Shown here: positions 50,915 through 59,332 of the stretch, piece by piece
How positions within the stretch are numbered: position 1 is the stretch's first letter
Layout: each line of letters opens with the position of its first letter
Source of the DNA: Palsa-504 sp963847965
Lineage (GTDB): Bacteria; Actinomycetota; Actinomycetes; Streptosporangiales; Streptosporangiaceae
Direction: 5' to 3'
NCBI GenBank assembly: GCA_963847965.1
Contig: CAWKCG010000012.1
Coordinates: 1 to 64,000, forward strand
DNA: 64,000 nt
Notes under the pieces: model-generated
What the model saw: only the letters and a program-made list of their open reading frames with translations
What the model was told of the DNA's origin: nothing
Databases searched by the model: none
Position numbers and translations under genes: made by a program

Positions 50915-52206
50915 AGCCGCACCACCATCCCGTCCTGGGCCCAGGCGGTCAGGGGCCGCAGGCCGCTGGGGGTCCACTCGCCGGCCACCGTCACCGGGCG
51001 GCCGGCGGACAGCGCGAACAGCGGCCAGTAGTCGGCGCCCGGGTGCAGCGGCAGGGCGTCGCCGGCCGGGTCGGACACGCACGGGAGCGGGACACGGGCC
51101 GGGGTCACCTTGAGCAGGGCGGGCCAGGTGTCCAGCCACGGGTCCTGGCCGAGCGCCGCCGCGTACTTGGCCAGGAGTTCGCCGATCGCGGCGCCGGGCG
51201 GCGCTCCGGCCTCGACGGTGTCGTACCTCGTCGCGACCAGGGCGCGCAGCGGGACGGCGGCGGGGTAGAAGGCCAGGTCCGCGTCGGTCTCGGTGCCGAC
51301 GGTCAGCGAGTTGTCCAGCGACTCGCCGACCGCGGCGAAGCTGAGGACCAGGGCGAACCGGCCCGTGCGCGCGCCGCGCAGCCACACCCGGCGGGTCCTG
51401 ATCCGGTCCTGGTCCAGGTCGCGCCTGGCCAGGACGTGCCAGTGGTCCCTGACCGGCGTGGCGCTGGCCAGGACTTCGGCCTGGCGGACGGTGAAGCCGA
51501 TCCGCGACCGGATCGTGTCCCGCAGCGCCGATGGCAGCGCTTGCTGTCCGCGGTAGGCCGTGGCGAGCAGCCGGAGCAGCGCGTACTCCTCCAGCAGCCT
51601 GCCCTCCCAGCCGGGGCCCGAGTGCGGGACCGAGGCCAGCGCACGGAGGCGCTCGGCCAGGCCGGGTGCCTGCGCGTCCACCATGCGGGCGGCTATCTCG
51701 TCCCAGTGCCGGTAACCGGACCGCTGGCTGGCCGCGAGGCCCTGACGGACCTGATCGCACAGCCACCGGTCGAGTTCGGCCAGGCCCGCCGCGACGCGGG
51801 CCTCGCGCTGCTGCGCCCGGTGGAGTTGTGCTGGCCCGGGGGGACGACCCCCCGGAACCCCCCGATCATGGGGGGCCTGTCCGCCCCCCCATACCCCCCT
51901 GACCCAGTCGGGCGCGGCGGCGTGGTTCGCGATGCCGCCGGCGGACCACAGCAGCAGCAGCGCCAGGGCGTGCTTGCACGGGAACTTCCGGCTCGGGCAG
52001 GAGCACCGGTAGGCGGGGCCGGACAGGTCAACCGCGGTGCGGTACGGCGTGGCGGCGCTGCCCCAGCATTCGCCCCAGACTGCGTCGCCGTCGCCCGCCC
52101 CCGTCAGCGGCCACGAGCCGCTGGACGCCAGGGATTGCGCGGCCCGCAGCGAGGACGCGTCGGGCGCCAGCGTCAGCACCCGCGCACGATCCCAGCCTTC
52201 GGTCAC
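50911..52206 (-). CDS. SWIM zinc finger protein
   Basis: 431 residues. Zinc-binding SWIM motif near 68-80: YRCSCPSRKFPCKHALALLL (CxCx(n)CxH), which binds DNA or protein. The long remainder holds TVGTETDADLAFYPAAVPLR and other blocks conserved in SWIM proteins of such operons. GTG 52206 is 72 bases from the divergent LON-like gene; first gene of the five-gene operon. A Gly/Pro/Arg linker (about 105-122) is the in-frame product of a G/C-tract repeat. Confidence 0.85.
   Translation of the reverse strand: MTEGWDRARVLTLAPDASSLRAAQSLASSGSWPLTGAGDGDAVWGECWGSAATPYRTAVDLSGPAYRCSCPSRKFPCKHALALLLLWSAGGIANHAAAPDWVRGVWGGGQAPHDRGVPGGRPPGPAQLHRAQQREARVAAGLAELDRWLCDQVRQGLAASQRSGYRHWDEIAARMVDAQAPGLAERLRALASVPHSGPGWEGRLLEEYALLRLLATAYRGQQALPSALRDTIRSRIGFTVRQAEVLASATPVRDHWHVLARRDLDQDRIRTRRVWLRGARTGRFALVLSFAAVGESLDNSLTVGTETDADLAFYPAAVPLRALVATRYDTVEAGAPPGAAIGELLAKYAAALGQDPWLDTWPALLKVTPARVPLPCVSDPAGDALPLHPGADYWPLFALSAGRPVTVAGEWTPSGLRPLTAWAQDGMVVRL
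51831..51900. repeat. G/C-tract palindromic repeat, copy 2 (inside the SWIM gene)
   Basis: On the minus strand: GGGGGG, TAT, GGGGGGG, CGGACAGG, CCCCCC, ATGATC, GGGGGG, TTCC, then the hairpin GGGGGGTCGTCCCCCC. Same order of blocks as copies at 10749 and 63617. It is in the sense orientation of the SWIM gene and keeps its frame. Confidence 0.82.
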
Positions 52207-52277
52207 AGGGGCACCATACGCGCCGGGTACGTCAACGCCGGCGGGACAGGGTGGCCGCGTGCGCGTACTGTCGAGGT

Positions 52278-52945
52278 ATGAGCGAGACGCTGCCGTTGTT
52301 CCCGCTCGGCGCGGTGCTCTACCCCGGCATGCTGATGCCGCTGCACATCTTCGAGGAGCGGTACCGCCAGCTCGTCCGGGACCTGCTGGGCGGTCCGGAC
52401 CCCCGGCGGTTCGGGGTGATCGCGATCCGCAAGGGCCGGGAGACCGGCGTGGAGGGGGTGCAGTCGCTCTACGAGATCGGCTGCACCGCGACCTTGCGCC
52501 GGGTAGAGGAGTATTCCGACGGGCGGTACGACATCGTGACCGTCGGCACCCAGCGGTTCAGGCTGCTCGCGCTGGACCAGAGCCTTTCCTACCTGCAGGG
52601 TGAGATCGAGCCGCTCACCGACGATGTGGTCGATCCGGGCGCTGCGGCGCCCCTGGTGCGCGCCGTCCAGGCCGCCTTCCACAGCTACGTGGACGCGCTT
52701 ACCCAAGGCGGCGGTGCCGTGGTGAAGATCGATGTCCTGCCCGACGAGCCGGCCCTGCTGTCGTTCCTCGTCGCCGCCGCCGTGATCATCGACCTGCCAG
52801 AACGCCAGGGGCTGCTGGCCGAGCCGGACACCATGCGCAGGCTGAGCGCTCAGCGGTCCCTGCTGGCCCGGGAGACCTCGGTGCTGAAGGCCACCACGTC
52901 CAGGCCGGCCCCGACCTGCGGTACACGCCACACAGCCCCAACTGA
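52278..52945 (+). CDS. LON substrate-binding-domain protein (C-terminal frameshift)
   Basis: About 222 residues. LPLFPLGAVLYPGMLMPLHI, then FEERYRQLVRDLL and VGTQRFRLLALDQSLSYLQG are the LON N-terminal (PUA-like) domain; no ATPase or protease part, as in other stand-alone actinobacterial versions. The last residues should read DLRYTPHSPN and stop at TGA 52943-52945, which needs one more base near 52910; as printed the frame runs on into the next gene. Divergent from the SWIM operon. Role unknown. Confidence 0.83.
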
Positions 52946-52977
52946 TGATCCGCCGGGATCACGGGTAGGGGTACGGC

Positions 52978-53749
52978 ATGGCAGAACCAGGCACCGAACC
53001 GAGCGAGATCTCGCTGCGCGCCGCCGAGGCCGCCGCCGACGTCAGCGAGGCCGAGCGCCCGCAGGACCGGCGGCGGCGGATGGCCGCCTTTTCCAGGGCC
53101 GCGGATTCCGGCGCGCGCGTGGCCGGCCGTGGCACGCGGGCGGCGCAGCGCAGCGCCCGGGCGGCGCGGCACGGCGTCGGCTCGGGCACCGCCTGGCTGG
53201 CCACACAGGTGGCAGGGATGGCGCCACGCCTGCGGGTGCGGGATCGGGCGGCACTGCGGGCGCAGTTTCCCGGTCGGTCCGCCGATGAGATCGCCGATGC
53301 GCTGATCCAGGGGGCCAGCCGCGCGTCCGCCGCCGCGGGCGGGGCCGCGGGAGTGGCGGCCGCGCTGCCGGTACTGCCCGCCTTCCCGGCCGAGGTGGCC
53401 GCCGAGACCCTGGTCCTGGTCGGGATCGAGATCAAGCTCATCGCGGAGCTGCACGAGGCGTACGGGGCGCCGGCGCCGGGGAAATTCGCTGAGCGGATGA
53501 GCGCCTACGTCGCGTCGTGGGCGCACCGCCGGGGGGTCTTCATGATCGAGGGCGGGCTGATCCTCGCCGCCGGATCTCCGCTTGGGCGCCTGCTCCGCCG
53601 CCGGCTCGCCGCCCGGGCCGGCCGGAGCGCGCTCTCGCTGGGCCCGCTGCTTACCGGGGCCGCTGCGGGCGCGCTGTTCAACCGCAGGGAAACCAGGAGA
53701 CTCGGCCGGGCGATCCAGGATGACCTGCGCCGCCGAGCCCTCAGGTTAG
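52978..53749 (+). CDS. Hypothetical membrane-associated protein
   Basis: About 256 residues. Charged N-terminus (SEISLRAAEAAADVSEAERP), then hydrophobic helices (AAGGAAGVAAALPVLPAFPA; ALSLGPLLTGAAAGALFNRR) and ETLVLVGIEIKLIAELHEAY. No family recognised; the layout is somewhat like EcsC proteins. As printed the frame passes the convergent SRPBCC gene to 54315; a TAG one frame over at 53747-53749, right at the convergent stop, is the likelier end, implying an indel near 53730. Confidence 0.6.
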
Positions 53750-54276
53750 GACGGCCCTTCTCCTCCGGGACCGGCCTCGGCCAGCTTCTTGAGCTGGGAG
53801 AGGGTGGCGGTGATGCTGCGCTCGAACTCGCGCATCCGCACGAAAACGATCGCCTGCTCCTTGTCCGGCATCCGCTCGATGGCCAGCGACAGGCCCGACC
53901 GGGCCGGCCCCATCTGCACGCACTCGGACAGTTCGGTTCCGCCGTCCTTCGGCTCCATCCGGAAACGCCACAGGGCGGCGGGGTTGGCCGGGTCCTGCAC
54001 GGCCCACCCGAACACCCGCTCCGGCTCGAATTCGACCACGTACGAGGTGGTCGCCCACTCACCCATCGCCTCGTGCTTGTTGCGGCCGATGAACCGGGCG
54101 CCCAGCGCCGCCTCGCGGGCGCCGTCGAGCCATTCCACCGACTGCAGCTCCGAGCTCATGGACGGCATCAGCTCGACGTCGGACACGAGCCGCCAGACGC
54201 GAGCCGCAGGAGCGTCGATCCAGATCCGGGCCTCTACGGTGGGCTTGTCCGCGTAGCGCGCGCCGGTCCACTCCAT
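53746..54276 (-). CDS. SRPBCC family protein
   Basis: 176 residues. VEARIWIDAPAARVWRLVSD is the classic SRPBCC start, followed by GARFIGRNKHEAMGEWATTS, FEPERVFGWAVQDP and WRFRMEPKDGGTELSE. Polyketide cyclase/dehydrase-like hydrophobic ligand-binding fold without a known ligand. A coiled C-terminal helix (MREFERSITATLSQLKKLAE) ends the protein. ATG 54276; convergent with the preceding gene. Confidence 0.83.
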   Translation of the reverse strand: MEWTGARYADKPTVEARIWIDAPAARVWRLVSDVELMPSMSSELQSVEWLDGAREAALGARFIGRNKHEAMGEWATTSYVVEFEPERVFGWAVQDPANPAALWRFRMEPKDGGTELSECVQMGPARSGLSLAIERMPDKEQAIVFVRMREFERSITATLSQLKKLAEAGPGGEGPS

Positions 54277-54392
54277 GGCTGCTGCCGCCCCTCCTCATCC
54301 CAGGGCTCGACGTAGTTACAGTTCATAGTACGGATCTTGAACTTTGGAGGTCGATCGGTGGACTGCCGCCGGCTCGCCGAGGGAGCTCGCGC

Positions 54393-55464
54393 ATGACGCT
54401 CTCGATCGGGCTGTCGGTGAACCCGCAGGACCCGCAGTGGCTGGAACTGGCCCGCGAAGCCGAACGGGTCGGGGTGGACTCGGTTCTGGGTGCCCGAGTT
54501 CTGGGCCTACGACGCGTTCACGCCGCTCGCGGCGATCGCGGCCCGGACCGAACGGGTTCGCCTCGCGACCGGTATCGCGCAGCTGGGGGCGCGCACGCCC
54601 GCCATGCTGGCCATGTCGGCCATGAGCGTGCAGAACATCTCGGACGGCCGGTTCGTCCTCGGGATCGGGACCAGCGGCCCGCAGGTGATGGAGGGATGGC
54701 ACGGAGTCGAGTTCTCCCGCCCGGTGCGCAGGACCCGGGAGACGATCGAGATCATCCGCATGATCACGGCCGGGGAACGCCTCAATTATTCCGGCGAGGT
54801 GTACCGCCTTCCGCTTCCCGGCGGTGAGGGGGTCGCGATCCGGTCGCGCGCCGCAGCCTGTGTCGTCCCCATCTACGTCGCGGCGCTCGGGCCTGCGAAC
54901 CTCGCGCTCACCGGCGAGCTCGCCGACGGCTGGATCGGCAACTCGTTCTTCACCGAGTCGTCGGAGGTGTTCTTCGGGCCGATGAGGGCGGCGGCGCAGC
55001 GGGCCGGGCGTTCGCTGTGGGATCTGGACCTGGTGGTCGCGGTGAGCGTGGAGTTCACCGACGACGTCGAATCGGCCGGGCGGCGCCACGCCGCCGGGTA
55101 CGCGTTCACGTTCGGCGCGATGGGATCGCGGGCGAACAACTTCTATAACAACGCCTTCGCCAGGCAAGGCTTCGGCGACGACGTGGCCGAGGTCCAGCGG
55201 CTCTGGGCCGGGGGCGACCGGGAGGCGGCCGCCGCACGGGTACCGATCGAGATCGGCCTGGGCACCAACCTGATCGGGCCGCCGGACGTGGTCCGCGAGC
55301 GGCTGCGGGCCTACCGGGCCTGCGGCGTCACCACCCTGCGGGTCAACCCGATCGGCAGCGATCTGCGGGAATGCATCGCGGGGCTGGAGATCCTGCTCGA
55401 CCTGGTGGACGACGTCAACGGCCAGGCCTGGCCGCGACGGCGCGTCCTAACGGCGTACGCCTAG
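54393..55464 (+). pseudogene. LLM-class F420-dependent oxidoreductase, frameshifted
   Basis: Luciferase-like TIM barrel, about 357 residues when joined. ATG 54393 gives MTLSIGLSVNPQDPQWLELA then REAERVGVDSV; the break is GTTCTGG near 54483, where GTCTGG would continue VWVPEFWAYDAFTPLAAIAA. The rest (RVRLATGIAQLGARTPAMLA, GIGTSGPQVMEGWHGVEF, PIYVAALGPANLALTGELAD) matches F420-type LLM proteins. The extra T is in the same GTTCTGG context as the mftF break. Substrate unknown. Confidence 0.85.
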
Positions 55465-55538
55465 TGCACGCGGGCCATCGGGGGTGACCCGGAGTGGCTC
55501 AGGCTCATGGATGGCGGCGAGGCGCTACCCTCGGGCTC

Positions 55539-56072
55539 ATGGAAGTGCCGATGGCGCTGGCGGAGTGGACGGTGCTCGCGCTCCTCAGCCAACGCCCTGC
55601 GCACGGCTTCGCCGTGGCGCAGCTCACCGCGCCCGATGGTGAGCTCGGCCGGATCTGGCGGATCCCCCGGCCCGTCGTTTACCGGGCAATCGGACGCCTC
55701 GTCGAGGCCGAGCTCATCACGCCCGAGTCAGTCGAGCCGGGTCTCGGCCCTCAGCGCACCATATATACCGCCACCGGGGCAGGACGGCAGGAGGCCGAGC
55801 GGTGGCTGAGCACCCCGGTGGAGCACGTCCGCGATATCCGGTCGCACCTGCTGATCAAGCTCGCCCTCCTGTACCGGGCCGGGCGCGATCCGGCCGACCT
55901 GCTCAGGAGCCAGCGCGCCGCCCTCGAGCCGATCGCAGACGCGATGCAGGCCGCGGGTACGGAGCGGGACGGCTTCGACGCGATCCTGCTGGCCTGGCGG
56001 CGGGCCACGGCGGCGGCCGCCCTCGGCTTCCTCGACGACGTCAGCGCCAAGACCGAGGCCGGGCGCCCTTAG
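55539..56072 (+). CDS. PadR-family transcriptional regulator
   Basis: About 177 residues. MALAEWTVLALLSQRPAHGF then GRIWRIPRPVVYRAIGRLVE is the PadR winged helix (VY-x-x-I-x-x-L), with the long C-terminal helices that form the dimer (RSHLLIKLALLYRAGRDPAD). ATG 55539 or ATG 55551 may be used; GTG 55494 is less likely. Located 74 bases after the LLM oxidoreductase, which it might control. Confidence 0.8.
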   Translation: MEVPMALAEWTVLALLSQRPAHGFAVAQLTAPDGELGRIWRIPRPVVYRAIGRLVEAELITPESVEPGLGPQRTIYTATGAGRQEAERWLSTPVEHVRDIRSHLLIKLALLYRAGRDPADLLRSQRAALEPIADAMQAAGTERDGFDAILLAWRRATAAAALGFLDDVSAKTEAGRP

Positions 56073-56087
56073 GCGCCTGCAGCACGG

Positions 56088-56190
56088 CTACGCCTCGAGC
56101 AGGCGCTGGTAGGGGTACATGACCTCGAGCGATTCTGCCGCGTCTCCGGTGATGATCAGGACCTTGGGCTCCCGGATGCGTTTCCCGCGA
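56088..56190 (-). pseudogene. DJ-1/PfpI family N-terminal remnant
   Basis: Minus-strand PKVLIITGDAAESLEVMYPY, then QRLLEA and a stop (56088-56090). This is the N-terminal strand-helix unit of DJ-1/PfpI amidotransferase-like proteins. Nothing of the remaining fold follows and no start codon is visible. A relic between modC and the PadR gene. Confidence 0.5.
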
Positions 56191-56193
56191 TGG

Positions 56194-57207
56194 CTACCGT
56201 CGGACCTGCTCGGGATGGACAACTCCGCCCTCGCCCGGAACTGGGGACAGGGCGTCCCCGTCCGCACCGAAGTAAGGCGGGTCCGCGACCGTGACGGTGA
56301 ACTCGCCGCCGAGAACAGGCGGCTTGTCGGGCAGGCGGCACGTGATCGCGGACTCGCCGACGCGAAGGTCGGCCTCCCAGCCCGCGCCGGCGGGACGGCA
56401 GGCCGCGACCACCCCGGTGAGCACGAGCCCCCGGTCGGGAAAGGCTCCCGCCAGCACTCGTTCGGGATGAACTCCGGCTACCTTCCCTCCGGTGGGCACG
56501 AAGCCGAGGTAGCCGATCAGCTCGGCGACCCGCCGCGACGCGGGCCGCAGCACGACCTCGTCCGGCGAGCCGACCTGAAGCAGCTCGCCGCGGTCGAGCA
56601 CGGCCAGCCGGTCGGCGAACGCCTGGGCGTCGATGAGTTCGTGGGTGACGAGGACGGCGGGCACGGACCGCTCGGCCACCAGCGTGCTCACCAGGTCGGT
56701 CATGGTCCGGCGCAGGCTGACGTCCAGGCCGGTGTAGGGCTCGTCGAGGAGCAGCGTGTCGCAGTGGGCGAGCAGCAGCCGGCCGAGCGCCACCCGGTGC
56801 GCCTGCCCGCCCGACAGGCGCGCGGGCATGGCCGACAGCAGGTCGCCGATGCCCAGCACGGAGGCCAGCGAGTCCAGCTCGGTCCCCGAGCGCGGTGCGG
56901 AGGGCGCGTAGCACAGGTTGGCCCGGACCGACAGGTGCGGGAACAGCCCCGGGTTCTGGCGCAGCAGCCCGACCCGCCGCTGCCAGGGCGGCACCGCGCG
57001 TACCGGGGGATCGGTCGAGGTGAGCACCCGGCCGTTGACCAAGATGAGGCCGCGGCGCGGCGGGACCAGCCCGGCGATCGTCTCGAGCAGCGTCGTCTTT
57101 CCCGCGCCGGACGGCCCGAACAGGGCTAGCCGTTCACCGGGCGCCACCTCCAGCGCGGCCCGCACGGTGAACTCGCGCCGGTCAACCTCGACGTCGGCGT
57201 TCAGCAC
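56194..57207 (-). CDS. modC: Molybdate-type ABC transporter ATP-binding protein
   Basis: About 337 residues. Walker A FGPSGAGKTTLLETIAGL, signature ARLSGGQAHRVALGRLLLAH, Walker B TLLLDEPYTGLDVSLR, and a C-terminal TOBE-like region (VAACRPAGAGWEADLRVGE). The order and gene set (binding protein, ModB-type permease, ATPase) match molybdate/tungstate or related oxyanion uptake. GTG 57207 has GGAG 5 bases upstream and overlaps the permease end. Supply of Mo to the CO dehydrogenase in the same window is a natural role. Confidence 0.82.
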   Translation of the reverse strand: MLNADVEVDRREFTVRAALEVAPGERLALFGPSGAGKTTLLETIAGLVPPRRGLILVNGRVLTSTDPPVRAVPPWQRRVGLLRQNPGLFPHLSVRANLCYAPSAPRSGTELDSLASVLGIGDLLSAMPARLSGGQAHRVALGRLLLAHCDTLLLDEPYTGLDVSLRRTMTDLVSTLVAERSVPAVLVTHELIDAQAFADRLAVLDRGELLQVGSPDEVVLRPASRRVAELIGYLGFVPTGGKVAGVHPERVLAGAFPDRGLVLTGVVAACRPAGAGWEADLRVGESAITCRLPDKPPVLGGEFTVTVADPPYFGADGDALSPVPGEGGVVHPEQVRR

Positions 57208-58084
57208 GGGCGCTCCAGATGTAGGCGGCGAGCGGCAGCGGTAGCGCGACCACCAGCAGGACCAGGGCATACGGCAGCGCGGAGGGCAGCCCGGTCTCCT
57301 GCAGCGTCGTATAGATCTCCAACGGTATCCCGTAGGGGTGGTAGGCGATGATGATGACCGCCCCGAACGCGCCCATGGCCCGCGCCCAGGCGATGGACAG
57401 CGACATGGCCAGGCCTGGCGCGGCCAGCGGCAGCGTCACCCGGCGGAACACCCGGCGCGGCCGGTCGCCGAGCAGGCCGGCCTGCTGCTCAAGGCGGGGC
57501 TCGACGCTGGCGAAGGCCGCCTGCGCGCCGAGCACGTAGTACGGCGCCGACTCGTAGACCTCCGCGATGACCAGGGCCAGGAACGTGTTGGTCGCGGACT
57601 GGTGCAGGTCGGCGAGGATCTCGCCGATCGGCGTGTACGGGCCGACGAAGAAGATCAGCAGCAGGCCGATGACCAGCGGCGGCAGCAGCAGGCTGCACAG
57701 CACGCCCGCTTCCCATACGCGCGGGAACGGCAGCTTGCCGCGGGCAAGCATCCAGGACAGGGGAGTGCAGATGAAGGCCAGCACGCCCAGCGTGACGAGC
57801 CCGGATTCAAGCGAGGTCGCGACCGGTTGGAGCGCTCCCGGCTGCGTCAGCGCGCTCGCGATCGCGCTGCCCGAGATGTGGTCGAGCAGGGCAATCACGG
57901 GGCCGAGCAGGGCCAGCCAGATCACGCCCGTCCCGACGACCGACACGATGGCCGACGCCGAGCCGATCCGGAGCGGGGCCCTACCGATCCGTGCGAGCCC
58001 CGGCGGGCGGCGCTGGCCGGGAGGAGGGGAATCCCCAGGAACAGCGCCGCCGGCGGCTGCGGCGGGGCTAGATGCCCAGCTCAC
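57182..58084 (-). CDS. modB: Molybdate-type ABC transporter permease
   Basis: 300 residues, about six helices after a 40-residue Pro/Arg-rich lead. ESAPYYVLGAQAAFASVEPR, EQQAGLLGDRPRRVFRRVTL is the EAA loop that contacts the ATPase; then AMGAFGAVIIIAYHPYGIPL, typical of ModB/WtpB proteins. GTG 58084 overlaps the binding-protein stop by 17 bases; its own end overlaps modC. A single operon of three. Confidence 0.83.
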   Translation of the reverse strand: MSWASSPAAAAGGAVPGDSPPPGQRRPPGLARIGRAPLRIGSASAIVSVVGTGVIWLALLGPVIALLDHISGSAIASALTQPGALQPVATSLESGLVTLGVLAFICTPLSWMLARGKLPFPRVWEAGVLCSLLLPPLVIGLLLIFFVGPYTPIGEILADLHQSATNTFLALVIAEVYESAPYYVLGAQAAFASVEPRLEQQAGLLGDRPRRVFRRVTLPLAAPGLAMSLSIAWARAMGAFGAVIIIAYHPYGIPLEIYTTLQETGLPSALPYALVLLVVALPLPLAAYIWSARAERRRRG

Positions 58085-59081
58085 TCAAGATCGGCGAAGG
58101 CACTGCGCTCACGGGTCCGGTTATCGTCGGCGTCAGTATGGTGAAGCCGCCACGCTTGTATTCGGCCAGTCCCGCGGCCGACAACGTGTACTTGACGAAC
58201 GCGATCCCGGCGGCTGTCGGATTGCCGATGATCGTGATGTCGATGACCTGCGGCGACCCGTGCTTGACTACGCCGCCCACGATCTTGACCGACGCCGCGT
58301 GATAGGCCGTCGCGTCCGCGAAGCTGCCCAGGTTGATGGCGGTCGGCAGCTTGATGTAGTCCAGGTGCAGCTCGATCGCCTGGGTGACGAACGCGCTGGC
58401 CGCATCCAGCTGGCCCGACTGCAGAACCGAGTCGAGCGCGGACTCGGCGTAGATCTCAGACGAGTTGGCGGTGCCGAAGTCCGTGGTCCCCAGGATCTTG
58501 GCCACCGTGTTCGACGGCAGGTGGTAGTAGGACTGGGCGAGCTCCAGCATGTAAATGAAGTCGCGGCCCTGGGGATCGATGTTGGGATCGGTCCTGCCGA
58601 GCCTCAGACCCGGGGTCTCCAGCAGCTTGAACAGGCCCGCCAGGGACTTCTTGCCGGCCGCGTAGGCCTCGAACTGGCTGGCGTACCTGCTGTGCGGGTT
58701 GTAGGCGATGACCATCGAGGTGCCCGCGTACTGGATGTACCACCTGGTGAACTTGTTTTCCAGCGGCGTGATGTTGTCTCCGCCGACGCTCTCGAACACG
58801 TTCGGGTGGATCTCGCCGGCGGCGATGTCGGCCTCAAGCGCACCTGAGGACATGCCGAACCCCGAGAACTTGTAGCCGTCGGCCGCGGTGAAGGCCGGGC
58901 TGACGACCTTCTCATTGAGGAACTGAAGCGAGGACGCGTAGGCCACGTTCACCGTGCCCGTCGGCTTTAGGGCCGCAGCGCTCGCCGGGGTCGACGTGAG
59001 TGCTGCGGCGGCCAGCCCGGTACACACCATGAAAAGCAGAGCGACGAAGGGCGCCCGTTTCTTTGCGAAGACAGTGATCAT
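58068..59081 (-). CDS. ABC transporter substrate-binding protein, molybdate/tungstate type
   Basis: About 337 residues. Sec signal peptide (RAPFVALLFMVCTGLAAAAL, then SASA-like PASA cleavage site); no lipobox. VNVAYASSLQFLNEKVVSPA, MSSGALEADIAAGEIHPNVF, RWYIQYAGTSMVIAYNPHS, GRTDPNIDPQGRDFIYMLEL follow the WtpA/ModA pattern of molybdate/tungstate binding proteins. ATG 59081 is preferred over TTG 59117. First gene of the modBC operon. The oxyanion could also be something else; the ModB/ModC context favours Mo/W. Confidence 0.8.
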   Translation of the reverse strand: MITVFAKKRAPFVALLFMVCTGLAAAALTSTPASAAALKPTGTVNVAYASSLQFLNEKVVSPAFTAADGYKFSGFGMSSGALEADIAAGEIHPNVFESVGGDNITPLENKFTRWYIQYAGTSMVIAYNPHSRYASQFEAYAAGKKSLAGLFKLLETPGLRLGRTDPNIDPQGRDFIYMLELAQSYYHLPSNTVAKILGTTDFGTANSSEIYAESALDSVLQSGQLDAASAFVTQAIELHLDYIKLPTAINLGSFADATAYHAASVKIVGGVVKHGSPQVIDITIIGNPTAAGIAFVKYTLSAAGLAEYKRGGFTILTPTITGPVSAVPSPILSELGI

Positions 59082-59147
59082 TCCCAGAACATTGCCACCG
59101 ATGGTTGCGCGACGCAAGAAGCAAGGACATCCTGTCGGGAGGCTCTA

Positions 59148-59163
59148 CGGCATTTTTATGCCG
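59148..59163. promoter_or_regulatory. Palindrome between the Mo transporter and MetE-like gene
   Basis: CGGCAT-TTTT-ATGCCG, perfect 6-bp arms, 67 bases before the binding-protein start and 170 before the MetE-like start. It does not resemble the ModE consensus. May be an operator or a small terminator. Confidence 0.35.
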
Positions 59164-59332
59164 AACGGCGCTTCGCGCAGTGTGATACCCACTTGGCAGC
59201 GCAATCGCCCTGGGGCATCGTTGACCGGGTGAGCACCCCCGATCTCCCGAGCGGGCCAGACCCGAGCGACCTCCGCGGGCTGGCACGCGGCCTGGCCCGT
59301 TCATCCCCGCGGCTGACCGAGAAAGGCTTGCC

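Noticed and set aside
52946..53288. Extension of the LON-like protein to 345 residues
   Set aside because: The added part overlaps the next gene in another frame; the natural SPN-stop lies one frame away at 52943-52945.
59148..59163. ModE site for the Mo transporter
   Set aside because: The palindrome CGGCAT/ATGCCG does not resemble the known TATATA-type ModE consensus.
59164..59332. SAM-type riboswitch before the MetE-like gene
   Set aside because: GC hairpins are present but I could not match a conserved riboswitch core.
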